The notes under the pieces were generated by a model. That model worked only from the letters and a program-made list of their open reading frames with translations, did no database searches and had not been told where the DNA came from. Below are positions 7,810 to 15,879 of a stretch of DNA of 30,186 nt, piece by piece. A program made the position numbers and the translations under genes. The first letter of the stretch is position 1; each line of letters opens with the position of its first letter. Origin of the DNA: an uncultured Eubacteriales bacterium (GTDB taxonomy: Bacteria > Bacillota > Clostridia > Oscillospirales > Oscillospiraceae); contig UQZA01000030.1 in NCBI GenBank assembly GCA_900545515.1, positions 1 to 30,186 of the forward strand. Reading direction: 5' to 3'.

Positions 7810-7838
7810 TTGACAGGAAGCCTTTCCCTCATTATAAT
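7810..7838 (+). promoter_or_regulatory. Perfect consensus promoter of the tRNA-Pro gene
   Basis: TTGACA at 7810-7815, a 17-bp spacer and TATAAT at 7833-7838 make an exact consensus match, as expected for a strongly transcribed stable RNA. The tRNA begins 12 nt downstream of the -10. Confidence 0.9.
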
Positions 7839-7849
7839 AAATGGGCTAT

Positions 7850-7926
7850 CGGGGTGTGGCGAAGCTTGGTATCGCGCTTGGTTCGGGTCCAAGAGGCCGC
7901 GGGTTCGAATCCCGCCACTCCGACCA
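7850..7926 (+). tRNA. tRNA-Pro (anticodon CGG)
   Basis: This is a 77-nt cloverleaf. Acceptor arm CGGGGTG pairs with CACTCCG, with one G-T pair. The anticodon stem CTTGG/CCAAG encloses the loop TTCGGGT, so the anticodon is CGG (reads CCG). The T arm is GCGGG-TTCGAAT-CCCGC. The discriminator A and an encoded CCA close the gene. It has its own consensus promoter and terminator, and lies about 1.1 kb upstream of a Cys-tRNA(Pro) deacylase gene. Confidence 0.97.
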
Positions 7927-7930
7927 GGGA

Positions 7931-7967
7931 AACAGACTGATTTGTCATAGACAAATCAGTCTGTTTT
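7931..7967 (+). terminator. Terminator of the tRNA-Pro gene
   Basis: A perfect 14-bp stem (ACAGACTGATTTGT and complement) with loop CATAG is followed by TTTT. It lies 5 nt after the tRNA 3' end. Confidence 0.9.
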
Positions 7968-8061
7968 CAAATGCACACCTTTCAGCGCATAAGCAAAGAA
8001 AACGCAGCCTTTACGCTCAAGCTGTTTGACAATGACTGAGACTGAAAACAGGAGTGTCCCT

Positions 8062-8757
8062 ATGGAAATTTCTATGAACGTGATTGCCAAAGTTCACAGT
8101 GACTTCCCCAGTAAATTTGGCATTCCCCGGCAGGCGGGGTTGGTACCGGAGCTGCGGGCTTTTCTTGTTTTTGAGCCGGCGTTTCGGAATCCGGACATGC
8201 TGCGGGGGCTGGAGGGGTTTTCTCATATTTGGCTGATCTGGAATTTCTCCGGCAACCGACAGGGAGGGTGGTCGCCCACTGTGCGGCCTCCCAGGTTAGG
8301 TGGGAACCGGCGGATGGGGGTCTTTGCCACCCGTTCCCCCTTCCGGCCCAACCCCATGGGTTTGTCCTGCGTTCGACTGGACGAAATCCAATGGGACACA
8401 CCCCAGGGGCCCATGTTGGTGTTATCTGGCGCCGATCTGATGGATGGGACGCCTGTGTTTGACATCAAACCCTACGTACCCTACGCAGACTGCCACCCGG
8501 AGGCTACCGGCGGCTTCACGGAGCAGGCGGGAGATTTTCTCCTGGAGGTGTCCTTTCCCCCTGCCTTATTGGCTCAAATTCCTGCGTCCCAGCGGGAGGC
8601 CCTTCTGGGGGTACTGGCGCACGATCCACGCCCTTCCTATCAGCACGATCCGGAGCGAATCTACGGACTCAGCTTCGGCGGCTACAACGTTCGCTTCCGC
8701 GTAGACGGGAAGCTGCTCACAGTGTGCCAGTTGGAACCATTCCCTGCAAGCCCATGA
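8062..8757 (+). CDS. trmO: TrmO-type tRNA (t6A37) N6-methyltransferase
   Basis: This 231-residue protein is of the TrmO/TsaA (UPF0066) family, which uses S-adenosylmethionine to methylate N6-threonylcarbamoyladenosine at position 37 of certain tRNAs. Family signatures are GLEGFSHIWLIWNF, FATRSPFRPNPMGLS, LVLSGADLMDGTPVFDIKPY and the C-terminal PRPSYQHDPERIYG. AGGAG at 8050-8054 lies 7 nt before the ATG at 8062; an in-frame ATG at 8032 has no binding site. It is encoded next to tRNA-Pro and YbaK, so this section concentrates on tRNA decoding accuracy. Confidence 0.93.
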   Translation: MEISMNVIAKVHSDFPSKFGIPRQAGLVPELRAFLVFEPAFRNPDMLRGLEGFSHIWLIWNFSGNRQGGWSPTVRPPRLGGNRRMGVFATRSPFRPNPMGLSCVRLDEIQWDTPQGPMLVLSGADLMDGTPVFDIKPYVPYADCHPEATGGFTEQAGDFLLEVSFPPALLAQIPASQREALLGVLAHDPRPSYQHDPERIYGLSFGGYNVRFRVDGKLLTVCQLEPFPASP

Positions 8758-8806
8758 AGCAGCATTGCGGTTCGGGAAATGTCTGGGCTTTGGAGGGATT
8801 GGGCGC

Positions 8807-8896
8807 GGCATTCTTGACGCGCCCCATGCTGAGCAGTGCGAATTTGCCAAGTACATCCTCCCCCGCCAGTACAAAAAAGTAACTGCTGCCCTGGTT
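8807..8896 (+). repeat. Dispersed intergenic repeat resembling 167-290
   Basis: This copy begins GGCATTCTTGACGC, contains CGCCAGTAC followed by an A run, and ends near ACTGCTGCCCTGGTTT. The same blocks appear in order at 167-290 (GGCATCCTTGACGC, CGCGCCAGGAC plus an A run, TACTGCTGCCCTGTTTT). The copy at 167-290 is longer because it holds the CCCCCGGGGGAAG element. The promoter of the YbaK gene begins just past its end. Confidence 0.5.
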
Positions 8897-8911
8897 TGCC
8901 GTATACCCCCC

Positions 8912-8940
8912 TTGTCAGAACCGGTAATTTGACGTATAAT
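8912..8940 (+). promoter_or_regulatory. Promoter of the ybaK gene
   Basis: There is a -35 TTGTCA at 8912-8917, a 17-bp spacer and a perfect -10 TATAAT at 8935-8940. The transcript would start within about 10 nt of the ribosome binding site, giving a very short leader. Confidence 0.75.
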
Positions 8941-8956
8941 AGAACCGGAAGGTGAA

Positions 8957-9430
8957 ATGATGGGCAAAACCAATGCCATTCGCCTGGTGGAGCAAGGGCG
9001 CATCCCATACCGGGAAGCCTTTTATCCATTTGACGAATCTGATTTGAGCGGCCTGCATGCGGCGGAATCCATCGGCCTGCCTCCGGAGCAGGTATTCAAA
9101 ACCCTGGTCGCCCGGGGAGAGCGGACCGGCATTGCCGTGTTCTGCATTCCCGTATGTTGCGAGCTGGACCTCAAAAAAGCGGCCAGGGCCGCCGGAGACA
9201 AAAAGGTGGAGCTGGTCCATGTCAAGGAGCTTCTTGGCCTGACCGGCTACGTCCGGGGGGGCTGCAGCCCTGTGGGAATGAAAAAGAAGTACCCCACTTT
9301 TCTGGACGAAACCTCCCTGCTCTTTGAAGAAATTGCAGTCTCTGCGGGAGAGCGTGGACACCAGATGCTTCTGTCGCCGGAGCTTCTGGCCAAGTTCATC
9401 CGGGCAGAGCTGTTGGATTTGACAGAATGA
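8957..9430 (+). CDS. ybaK: Cys-tRNA(Pro)/Cys-tRNA(Cys) deacylase, YbaK/EbsC family
   Basis: This 157-residue protein is full length for YbaK, a free-standing editing domain that hydrolyses cysteine mischarged on tRNA-Pro by prolyl-tRNA synthetase. Recognisable segments are KTNAIRLVEQGRIPYR, LPPEQVFKTLVARG, ELDLKKAARAAGDKKVEL with the family lysines, LTGYVRGGCSPVGMKKKYP and the C-terminal GQM-like GHQMLLSPELL. GGAAGG at 8947-8952 is 4 nt from the ATG at 8957 and 7 nt from the ATG at 8960, so the second ATG may be the true start. The TSCPD gene follows after 19 nt and is probably co-transcribed. Confidence 0.93.
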   Translation: MMGKTNAIRLVEQGRIPYREAFYPFDESDLSGLHAAESIGLPPEQVFKTLVARGERTGIAVFCIPVCCELDLKKAARAAGDKKVELVHVKELLGLTGYVRGGCSPVGMKKKYPTFLDETSLLFEEIAVSAGERGHQMLLSPELLAKFIRAELLDLTE

Positions 9431-9449
9431 TAAAAAGGAGAGACATACC

Positions 9450-9701
9450 ATGCAGTACACATACAAGACAAAAGGCACCTGTTCTCAGGAGATCCACTTC
9501 GAGATCGAAGATGGCAAGCTGAAAAACGTCCAATTCCTGGGGGGCTGTAACGGCAACCTGAAGGGCATCGGTTCTTTGGTGGAGGGGATGGACGTGGAAG
9601 AGGTCATTGCCCGGGTGGACGGCATCCGTTGCGGCAGCAAGGGCACCTCCTGTCCCGACCAGTTGGCCCAGGCGCTGAAGGCGGCCCAAGCTCAAAAGTA
9701 A
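9450..9701 (+). CDS. TSCPD-domain protein, TIGR03905 family
   Basis: This 83-residue protein matches the TIGR03905 group, a stand-alone TSCPD domain related to the C-terminal part of some ribonucleotide reductases. The conserved motifs are TCSQEIHFEIEDG, VQFLGGCNGNLKGIG and a GTSCPDQLA segment that gives the domain its name. Cysteines in GGCNGN, GIRCGSKG and SCPD could bind metal. The biochemical role is not established. AAAAGGAGAG precedes the ATG at 9450, which begins 19 nt after the ybaK stop, and a terminator follows directly. Confidence 0.9.
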   Translation: MQYTYKTKGTCSQEIHFEIEDGKLKNVQFLGGCNGNLKGIGSLVEGMDVEEVIARVDGIRCGSKGTSCPDQLAQALKAAQAQK

Positions 9702-9704
9702 AAC

Positions 9705-9739
9705 AAGGCGGTATTCAGAGCAATCTGAGTGCCGCCTTT
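9705..9739 (+). terminator. Rho-independent terminator after the TSCPD gene
   Basis: An imperfect hairpin with arms AAGGCGG..TTCAGA and TCTGAG..CCGCCTT, loop GCAA, ends in a short T run. Confidence 0.8.
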
Positions 9740-9871
9740 CCATCTCCCCTTCATTTTGTAGAATTTTTCCAGCGCCGCAACCCGACGCTTCTTTTTTCCG
9801 TCTTTTAAGAATGAGCTGCAAATGTTTCCTGGGCAGCGGACATACTACATACAAAAAATAAGGAGGAACCT

Positions 9872-10396
9872 ATGAAAAAAATCGTTGTCTGGATTGCCAT
9901 TGTGAGTATGCTTCTGGGGCTGACCGCCTGTGGACAGCAGGCCACCCAAAGCGCTTATCCCGGGACCATGACTGAGCTGGTGGAGGGCATATACCGTAAC
10001 TGCACGCAACAGCCAGAATTCGCCCTGGGGGATCCAACCCCCATTGATACAAGCGACGCCTTTGCTCTCCAGTCCTACCTGGGCCTAACAGACGCCAGCC
10101 TGGTACAAGAGGCAGTATTCAGCGAGCCCATGATCAACGCCCAGGCCTATTCTCTGTGCGCCCTGCGGGTAGCTGAGGGGAAGAATCCCAAAGATGTTGC
10201 CCAAAGTGTGCTGGACGGCGTGGACCCCAGAAAGTGGATTTGCGTGGAAGCGGATCAGGTTCGGGTCGGGGTGTGGGGAGACACAGTGGTGCTGGCCATG
10301 GTCAGCAGCGATCTGGCTCCCAATCTGGCTGACGACCTGATGACCGCCTATTCCAAAACCGTAGGTGGCGACTTGGAGGTCATTTTGAAGAAGTAA
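9872..10396 (+). CDS. DUF4358-family lipoprotein
   Basis: This 174-residue protein has a lipoprotein signal (MKKIVVWIAIVSMLLGLTAC; lipobox LTAC, Cys20) and an extracytoplasmic domain of DUF4358 type. Typical features are the MTELVEGIYRNC helix, YLGLTDASLVQEAVFSEPM and the C-terminal ADQVRVGVWGDTVVLAMVSS. The function of DUF4358 is unknown, but in Clostridia it is repeatedly found beside MBOAT and DHHW genes, as here, so a part in exporting or modifying an acylated surface polymer is likely. AAGGAGG lies just upstream of the ATG. A stem-loop at 10403-10440 separates it from the MBOAT gene, 56 nt downstream. Confidence 0.87.
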   Translation: MKKIVVWIAIVSMLLGLTACGQQATQSAYPGTMTELVEGIYRNCTQQPEFALGDPTPIDTSDAFALQSYLGLTDASLVQEAVFSEPMINAQAYSLCALRVAEGKNPKDVAQSVLDGVDPRKWICVEADQVRVGVWGDTVVLAMVSSDLAPNLADDLMTAYSKTVGGDLEVILKK

Positions 10397-10402
10397 ACCG
10401 TC

Positions 10403-10440
10403 CGGCGCTGCCTCAGAGCCCATTTTTTAGGGCGGCGCCG
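10403..10440 (+). other. Stem-loop between the DUF4358 and MBOAT genes
   Basis: CGGCGCTGCC (10403-10412) pairs with GGCGGCGCCG (10431-10440) with one G-U pair, and an inner GCCC/GGGC stem lies within. No T run follows the stem, so it is more likely an RNA-stability or translation-tuning hairpin than a terminator. It ends just before the MBOAT ribosome binding site. Confidence 0.5.
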
Positions 10441-10452
10441 CCAGGAGAGTCT

Positions 10453-11835
10453 ATGCTATTTTCCAGTCTGATTTTCCTTTACGCCTTTCTGCCGTGTACC
10501 CTCTTGGCCTATTTTCTCACGCCAAGGAGGGGGAAAAATCCCGTGCTGCTCCTGGCCAGCCTGCTGTTCTATGCCTGGGGCGAACCCCGATATTTGATTC
10601 TGATTCTTCTCAACATTCTCTTGGGATTCACCGCTGGTCTGGGTATCCACCGGTTTCGGGGACGTCTTTTGGGGCGTCTGTTTCTTCTGACATCTGTGGC
10701 AGGCAGTTTGGGGCTTTTGTGCTGCTTCAAGTATGGAGATTTTTTCCTCTCTGCCATCAATGGGGCCTTGGGGATCTCTCTGCCCCTTTGGCGCCTGGCT
10801 CTTCCTGTGGGAATCAGCTTCTATACCTTTCAAATCCTCAGCTACACCATCGACCTGTACCGGGGTGATGTGGAGGTACAGCGGAATCCGGTTTCGTTTG
10901 CCCTATATGTTGCCCTCTTTCCCCAGCTCATCGCCGGTCCCATCGTCCGGTACCGGGATGTGGCCCAGGAGCTGCAGGAACGGAAGCACAGCACCGCAAT
11001 GGCCTACGAGGGGGCCTGCCGCTTCCTGGTGGGGCTTGGAAAAAAGGTGATTCTGGCCAACAACCTGGGCCTTCTGTGCCAGAGCTACCGGAGCAGCGCC
11101 GATCCCACCGTGCTCTTTGCCTGGCTTTCCGCCCTGGGCTTCTTTTTGCAAATCTACTACGACTTTTCCGGCTACAGCGACATGGCCATTGGCCTGGGGC
11201 GGATTCTGGGCTTTCACTTCCCGGAAAATTTCCGGTATCCCTATTGCTCCCGATCCGTTACGGAGTTCTGGCGGCGGTGGCACATGACCTTGGGCGCTTT
11301 GTTTCGGGACTATGTCTACATTCCCTTAGGCGGAAACCGGACCGGGAAGCTGCGCTGGATGGGGAACATCCTGTTGGTCTGGTGCCTCACCGGTCTGTGG
11401 CACGGGGCCGGGTGGAACTTTCTCCTATGGGGATTGTTCTACGCCATACTGCTGCTGGGAGAAAAGCTGTGGTATGGGCCTTTCCTGGCCAAAAGGCCCT
11501 GGTTCAGCCACATCTATCTTCTGCTGTCTGTGCTCCTGGGCTTTGTGCTGTTTCAGGGCGGCAGCCTGGAGCAGAGCTGGGGGGACTTCCGCGCCATGCT
11601 GGGCGCAGGAAGCATCCCGACTGTCTCCAGGGAAAGTCTGTATGCCCTGCGGAATCATGGCGTCCTTCTGATTCTGGGCGCTTTGGGGGCTACACCCTTG
11701 CCTGGGCGGCTGTACCAACGGTGGTCAAAGGGTCTGCAATGGATAGAACCCCTCCTTCTGGCGCTTTTGCTGCTGCTCTGCACAGCCTATCTGGTAGACG
11801 GTTCCTTTAACCCCTTTCTCTATTTCCGGTTCTAG
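10453..11835 (+). CDS. MBOAT-family membrane O-acyltransferase (AlgI/DltB-like)
   Basis: This 460-residue polytopic protein is of the AlgI/DltB/PatA type, which passes an acyl group across the membrane for O-acylation of an extracellular polysaccharide or teichoic acid. The start MLFSSLIFLYAFLPCTLLAY is the usual AlgI-type N-terminus. Catalytic-core landmarks are YDFSGYSDMAIGLGRILGF, FWRRWHMTLGALFRDYVYIP with H277, and LTGLWHGAGWNFLLWG with the invariant H317. AGGAGA precedes the ATG at 10453. The DHHW gene begins 10 nt after its stop, indicating an operon and a partnership like AlgI with AlgJ/AlgX. The acyl acceptor is unknown. Confidence 0.95.
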   Translation: MLFSSLIFLYAFLPCTLLAYFLTPRRGKNPVLLLASLLFYAWGEPRYLILILLNILLGFTAGLGIHRFRGRLLGRLFLLTSVAGSLGLLCCFKYGDFFLSAINGALGISLPLWRLALPVGISFYTFQILSYTIDLYRGDVEVQRNPVSFALYVALFPQLIAGPIVRYRDVAQELQERKHSTAMAYEGACRFLVGLGKKVILANNLGLLCQSYRSSADPTVLFAWLSALGFFLQIYYDFSGYSDMAIGLGRILGFHFPENFRYPYCSRSVTEFWRRWHMTLGALFRDYVYIPLGGNRTGKLRWMGNILLVWCLTGLWHGAGWNFLLWGLFYAILLLGEKLWYGPFLAKRPWFSHIYLLLSVLLGFVLFQGGSLEQSWGDFRAMLGAGSIPTVSRESLYALRNHGVLLILGALGATPLPGRLYQRWSKGLQWIEPLLLALLLLLCTAYLVDGSFNPFLYFRF

Positions 11836-11845
11836 GAGGCGCAAT

Positions 11846-12916
11846 ATGAAACGGCAAATATGTACCCTGGCTCTGCTGGGATTGCTCCTGGTAGTGGGAG
11901 GCATTTTCATGGTAGCCGGCCGGACGCCGGTTTCGGAGACGGAGCGGCGGCAGTTGGCCCAGTGGCCTCAGCTCACCTGGCAAAGCCTGTACACAGGCCG
12001 CTGGATGCAGGATGCAGAGCAGGCAGCAGCCGATCAGTTTCCTTGCCGGGACCTGTTCCGCCATGGAAAGGCCCAGTTCGTCTACCACGTCCTCCTGCAA
12101 GGGGAAAACAACGGAATTTACCTCCGGGGAGGCAGCGCCGCCAAGCTGGATTATCCCTTAAACGAAGCCTCTGTCTCCCACCTGGCCCAGGTGATCCTGG
12201 ACATTCAAAACACATATCTGAAGGACACCCAAGTGCACTGCTATTACAGCATCGTTCCTGATAAAAATGCTTATTTGGCCGGCTGGTACCCCACCATGGA
12301 TTACCACCGGTTGACCCAGCAGCTGGAAGCGCTTCTCCCCATGACCTATGTGGATCTGTTCCCCTGCCTCACCGGGGATTCCTACTACCGTACAGACCCC
12401 CACTGGCGGCAGGATGCTTTGCAGCCTGTGGTGGAGGCCTTGACCTCCGCTATGGATGTTCCCCTTTCCTGGGACTTGACAGCTCAGGACGCCGGTCGTT
12501 TTTCCGGGGCGTACACTGGGCAATCCGGTTTGCCTCTGGAGCCGGACCGCCTCCGCTACCTCACCGGCAGCGCCCTGGCAAGCTGCACGGCGCGAGATCT
12601 GGAGGGGGAAATCCCCCTGTACGACTGGGAAAAGGCCCAGGGGCGAGACCCCTATGAATTTTTCCTCTCCGGCGCCTCCCCCATTCAGGTTCTGGAGAAT
12701 CCGGCGGCCTTATCGGACCGGGAGTTGGTGGTGTTCCGGGACTCCTTCGGAAGCAGCCTGGCCCCCTTACTCGCTGGCAGCTACCGGAAAATTACCCTGA
12801 TTGATTTGCGATACATCTCCAGCGACTTGCTGGAATCCTATGTGCGCTTTCAGGAGCAAGACGTGCTCTTTCTATACAGCGCCCTCATCTGGAACCAGAG
12901 CGGGACCATCCGATGA
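11846..12916 (+). CDS. DHHW-family (AlgJ/AlgX-like) extracellular protein
   Basis: This 356-residue protein has an N-terminal hydrophobic signal-anchor (residues 5-25) and an extracellular SGNH-like domain of DHHW type. The family motif appears as YRTDPHWRQ with D184, H186 and W187, and FRDSFGSSLAP with S300 fits the nucleophile block. The N-terminal SETERRQLAQWP and DQFPCRDLF segments are also typical. By analogy with AlgJ/AlgX it probably completes acyl transfer from the neighbouring MBOAT protein to a polymer outside the membrane. It starts 10 nt after the MBOAT gene. Confidence 0.9.
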   Translation: MKRQICTLALLGLLLVVGGIFMVAGRTPVSETERRQLAQWPQLTWQSLYTGRWMQDAEQAAADQFPCRDLFRHGKAQFVYHVLLQGENNGIYLRGGSAAKLDYPLNEASVSHLAQVILDIQNTYLKDTQVHCYYSIVPDKNAYLAGWYPTMDYHRLTQQLEALLPMTYVDLFPCLTGDSYYRTDPHWRQDALQPVVEALTSAMDVPLSWDLTAQDAGRFSGAYTGQSGLPLEPDRLRYLTGSALASCTARDLEGEIPLYDWEKAQGRDPYEFFLSGASPIQVLENPAALSDRELVVFRDSFGSSLAPLLAGSYRKITLIDLRYISSDLLESYVRFQEQDVLFLYSALIWNQSGTIR

Positions 12917-12983
12917 ATGCGCTTATGGCTTCAGGGCGCGGCAGAAAATTTCATTATTTTTCATTTCTCTTCCCAGAGTTTGG

Positions 12984-12992
12984 TGCTATAAT
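12984..12992 (+). promoter_or_regulatory. Extended -10 promoter of the YfhO-family gene
   Basis: TGCTATAAT at 12984-12992 is an extended -10 element. No good -35 is visible at the right spacing. It gives a leader of about 25 nt before the ATG at 13025 and implies that the YfhO-family gene can be transcribed apart from the MBOAT operon. Confidence 0.6.
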
Positions 12993-13024
12993 GGGGACAA
13001 GCCTATGGCAAAGGATGGTGTTTC

Positions 13025-15712
13025 ATGGAACAAATTCAATCTGAACGGCCAGGGAGGAAATTCCTGGCTCTGGCCTTTTTGCTGCCCTTTTTGGGGTACA
13101 GTCTGGTGATGCTGGCGGGCCGCTTCTCTCCCTTTGGGAGCTCCTCCATTTTATATTCCGATATGTATCACCAGTACTATCCCTTCTTTGTGGAGTTCCG
13201 GCGGGTGCTCCGGTCCGGTGGCTCGCTGGTCTATAACTGGAATCTGGGCCTGGGGGTGGACTACCTGGGGCTCATTGCCTACTATCTTGCCTCTCCCCTG
13301 AATTTGCTGTCTGTGCTGGTACCGGAGGGGATGCTTTTGGGCTTTTTCTCTATGCTGGTACCGGTGAAGCTGGGCCTGGCGGGGCTGTTTTTTGCCATCT
13401 TTCTGGACCGGATTTTCCAGAGGCGGGATTGGTCCACGGTTCTCTTTGCCTGCTCCTATGCCCTGTGTGCCTGGGCCCTGGGGTACCAGTGGAATATTAT
13501 GTGGCTGGATACCTTCGCCCTCCTTCCTATGGTGATGCTGGGCATGATCAGCCTCCTGCAGACGAGGCGTTTTTTCCTGTATACTGTCACCCTGTTTCTC
13601 TCCGTAGCCAGCAACTATTACATCGGCTTTTTCACCTGCATATTTGTTGCCCTGTGCTTCTTTGCCTATGAGATTTGCTATGGTCAGGGCTTCCGCCGGT
13701 TTCTGGGAGACCTGGGGGCTATGCTCCTCTTTTCCCTGTTGGCCATTGCCCTCACCGCCTTCCTGGAGTGGCCCGCTTATGTGGCTTTGGGCACCACCAA
13801 CTCCAGCGTCAACGAATTCCCCACTACCTTCAGCCTGAACATTGCCAGCGAGGCTTCCTGGAGGGGGCTTCTGGAGGCCATGGGCAAGGTGGCGGGAAAC
13901 ACCGCCGGAGGCCTGGAGCCCACCTTCAAAGAGGGGCTACCCAACCTGTACTGCGGCATTCTGCCTTTGCTGCTTTTAATCCAGCTCTTTGCCTCCAAAG
14001 AGGTGCGGCTGCGGGAAAAGCTATGCACCCTGGGTATGCTGGTGTTCTTTATGCTCAGCTTCATTCTCCGGCAGCTGGATTACATCTGGCACGGATTCCA
14101 CTTCACCAACATGATCCCCTACCGGTTCAGCTTCCTGTTCTCCTTTGTGGTACTGGTCATGGCCTACCGGGGGTATCAGTTGAAGAAGCGGCCCCGGTGG
14201 CAGGTGGCGCTGTCCATGGTGCTCTTCCTGGGGCTGGCCGCCTGCTCGGACCAGCGGTTAGATCCGGTATTTCTGATTTACAACCTGGGCTTCTGCGCCC
14301 TGTACGGCGGACTCCTGCTGGCGCAGAAGCGCCCCAGAAAGGTCGTAATCGAAGAAGAGGACGGACCGACGGTTCAGATCATCCCTCTGACCGGCAAAGA
14401 AACGCACCGGAACCGCCTCACTGCCCAAGCCCTTCTGGGAGTCATGGCCCTGGAGCTGGCCGCCTCCGTGGTGGTCTTTGGCGTCCACTTCGGCGGCACC
14501 GACATCTCCAATTACCCCAACGGCAAGGAGGACACGGTCCGGGTGCTGGAGCACATGAAGGAGCTGGAGGCGGATTCTCCCTTCTACCGGGCGGAGTTCA
14601 CCCACACTCAGACCCTAAACGACGACGCCCTCAACGGCTTTAGCGGCATCACCATGTTTTCCTCCTCGGTCAATGTGTCAGTGACCAAATTTATGGCAGC
14701 CCTGGGGTATGGGGCCAAACCAACCTACAACCGGTACAGCTTTGAAGAGGCTTCTCCGGTGGCGGCGCTGTTTTTGAACCTCAAGTACATGATCAGCCGG
14801 AACGGAACTGTCCTGGACAGCAACCTGTTCCAGCCGGTGTACAATCTGGGGAATGTCACCCTTCTGGAAAACACCGCTTACCTTCCCCTGGGCTTCCTGA
14901 CTCGGGAGGAACTGGCCTCCCTGTCTGTGGACGACCCATCTGCCGGTAGCTTCCAATTTCTGAATTTGCTCTTCCAATCCGCCACAGGCTTGGAAACGCC
15001 GGTATACCGGCAGATCGACCAATATACTGCCTCTTCCGATGCACAGAGCATCTCCATCTCCCAACGAGTTACCAGCGGCTACTGCAGCTATACCTCGGAA
15101 GCAGACACCGGCGATGTCTCCATCTCCTTCACCGTGCCCCAGGATGGCGAGGTCTGCTTGGATCTGTCCGCATCCAAGCGAAACAGCTTCACCGTCTATA
15201 AAAACGGCGAATCCCTCCTCACAGAAACCATGAGCCTGGATCAAATGCTCTCTCTGGGGCAATGCGCCACCGGAGATGAGATTGAGGTGGCATTCCGATG
15301 CAAGGCCAACGAAACCGGCCGCCTGGAGGTAACTGCCGCCGTGCTGGACAGCACCGTGTTCCAGGAGGGCGTCCGCTTCCTGCAGCAGGCCCCCATGGAG
15401 ATCCAGTCCATGTCCAGCACCTCCCTGACCGGCACTGTGGAGGCCACAGAGTCCTCCCTGCTGTACACCTCCATCCCCTCCAACGGAAACTGGCATGTAG
15501 CCGTGGACGGCGTGGAGACTGAGGCCGTCACCGTCTGTGGCGTCATGATAGGCGTCCGCCTGGCCCCTGGCCGCCATACCGTCACCTTCTCCTATCACAA
15601 TGACGCCTTGCGGCAGGGAATCACCGTGTCCCTGGTAGCTCTGGCGGTCTTCCTGGGGCTCTCCGCCCTAACCTATCTGCCCTGGAAAAAGGGAAAATTC
15701 CAGCGCCGTTGA
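13025..15712 (+). CDS. YfhO-family membrane protein (GT-C-like)
   Basis: This 895-residue protein belongs to the YfhO family (PF09586). A multi-span N-terminal half (about 12 segments, residues 10-480) is followed by a large extracellular region (about 490-865) and a final transmembrane segment (about 866-885) with a basic tail. Near the N-terminus SDMYHQYYPFF carries the acidic/aromatic motif typical of GT-C glycosyltransferases, and YNWNLGLGVDY follows. Bacillus YfhO takes part in lipoteichoic acid glycosylation, so an extracellular sugar-transfer role using a lipid-linked donor is likely. AAGGAT about 10 nt upstream supports the ATG. It lies about 110 nt after the MBOAT-DHHW pair with its own -10 element, and a terminator follows. 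Confidence 0.9.
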   Translation: MEQIQSERPGRKFLALAFLLPFLGYSLVMLAGRFSPFGSSSILYSDMYHQYYPFFVEFRRVLRSGGSLVYNWNLGLGVDYLGLIAYYLASPLNLLSVLVPEGMLLGFFSMLVPVKLGLAGLFFAIFLDRIFQRRDWSTVLFACSYALCAWALGYQWNIMWLDTFALLPMVMLGMISLLQTRRFFLYTVTLFLSVASNYYIGFFTCIFVALCFFAYEICYGQGFRRFLGDLGAMLLFSLLAIALTAFLEWPAYVALGTTNSSVNEFPTTFSLNIASEASWRGLLEAMGKVAGNTAGGLEPTFKEGLPNLYCGILPLLLLIQLFASKEVRLREKLCTLGMLVFFMLSFILRQLDYIWHGFHFTNMIPYRFSFLFSFVVLVMAYRGYQLKKRPRWQVALSMVLFLGLAACSDQRLDPVFLIYNLGFCALYGGLLLAQKRPRKVVIEEEDGPTVQIIPLTGKETHRNRLTAQALLGVMALELAASVVVFGVHFGGTDISNYPNGKEDTVRVLEHMKELEADSPFYRAEFTHTQTLNDDALNGFSGITMFSSSVNVSVTKFMAALGYGAKPTYNRYSFEEASPVAALFLNLKYMISRNGTVLDSNLFQPVYNLGNVTLLENTAYLPLGFLTREELASLSVDDPSAGSFQFLNLLFQSATGLETPVYRQIDQYTASSDAQSISISQRVTSGYCSYTSEADTGDVSISFTVPQDGEVCLDLSASKRNSFTVYKNGESLLTETMSLDQMLSLGQCATGDEIEVAFRCKANETGRLEVTAAVLDSTVFQEGVRFLQQAPMEIQSMSSTSLTGTVEATESSLLYTSIPSNGNWHVAVDGVETEAVTVCGVMIGVRLAPGRHTVTFSYHNDALRQGITVSLVALAVFLGLSALTYLPWKKGKFQRR

Positions 15713-15743
15713 TGGGCTGGTCCATCAGAACTCTATATAAATT

Positions 15744-15789
15744 GGCCTGATGCAGTGTGCCCCGTTCACGTTGCATCAGGCCTCTTTTT
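15744..15789 (+). terminator. Terminator of the YfhO-family gene
   Basis: An 11-bp stem (GGCCTGATGCA and complement at 15772-15782) is followed by TCTTTTT. Confidence 0.88.
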
Positions 15790-15807
15790 CTCCTCTTCAA
15801 GAGGTTG

Positions 15808-15852
15808 GAAAAACGGGGGCTGCCCCAAAACAAGTTTGAGGCAACCCCCTTA
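15808..15852 (-). terminator. Terminator of the SLH serine hydrolase gene
   Basis: On the minus strand GGGGGTTGCC pairs with GGCAGCCCCC and is followed by GTTTTT. It lies about 30 nt past the stop of the 1872-residue gene and faces the convergent terminator at 15744-15789. Confidence 0.85.
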
Positions 15853-15879
15853 GGAAGGAAGAAATGCTAGATTACGGGA

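Noticed and set aside
8026..8031. TTGACA as a -35 box for trmO
   Set aside because: The matching -10 position would fall on the ribosome binding site, and no TATAAT-like sequence is there.
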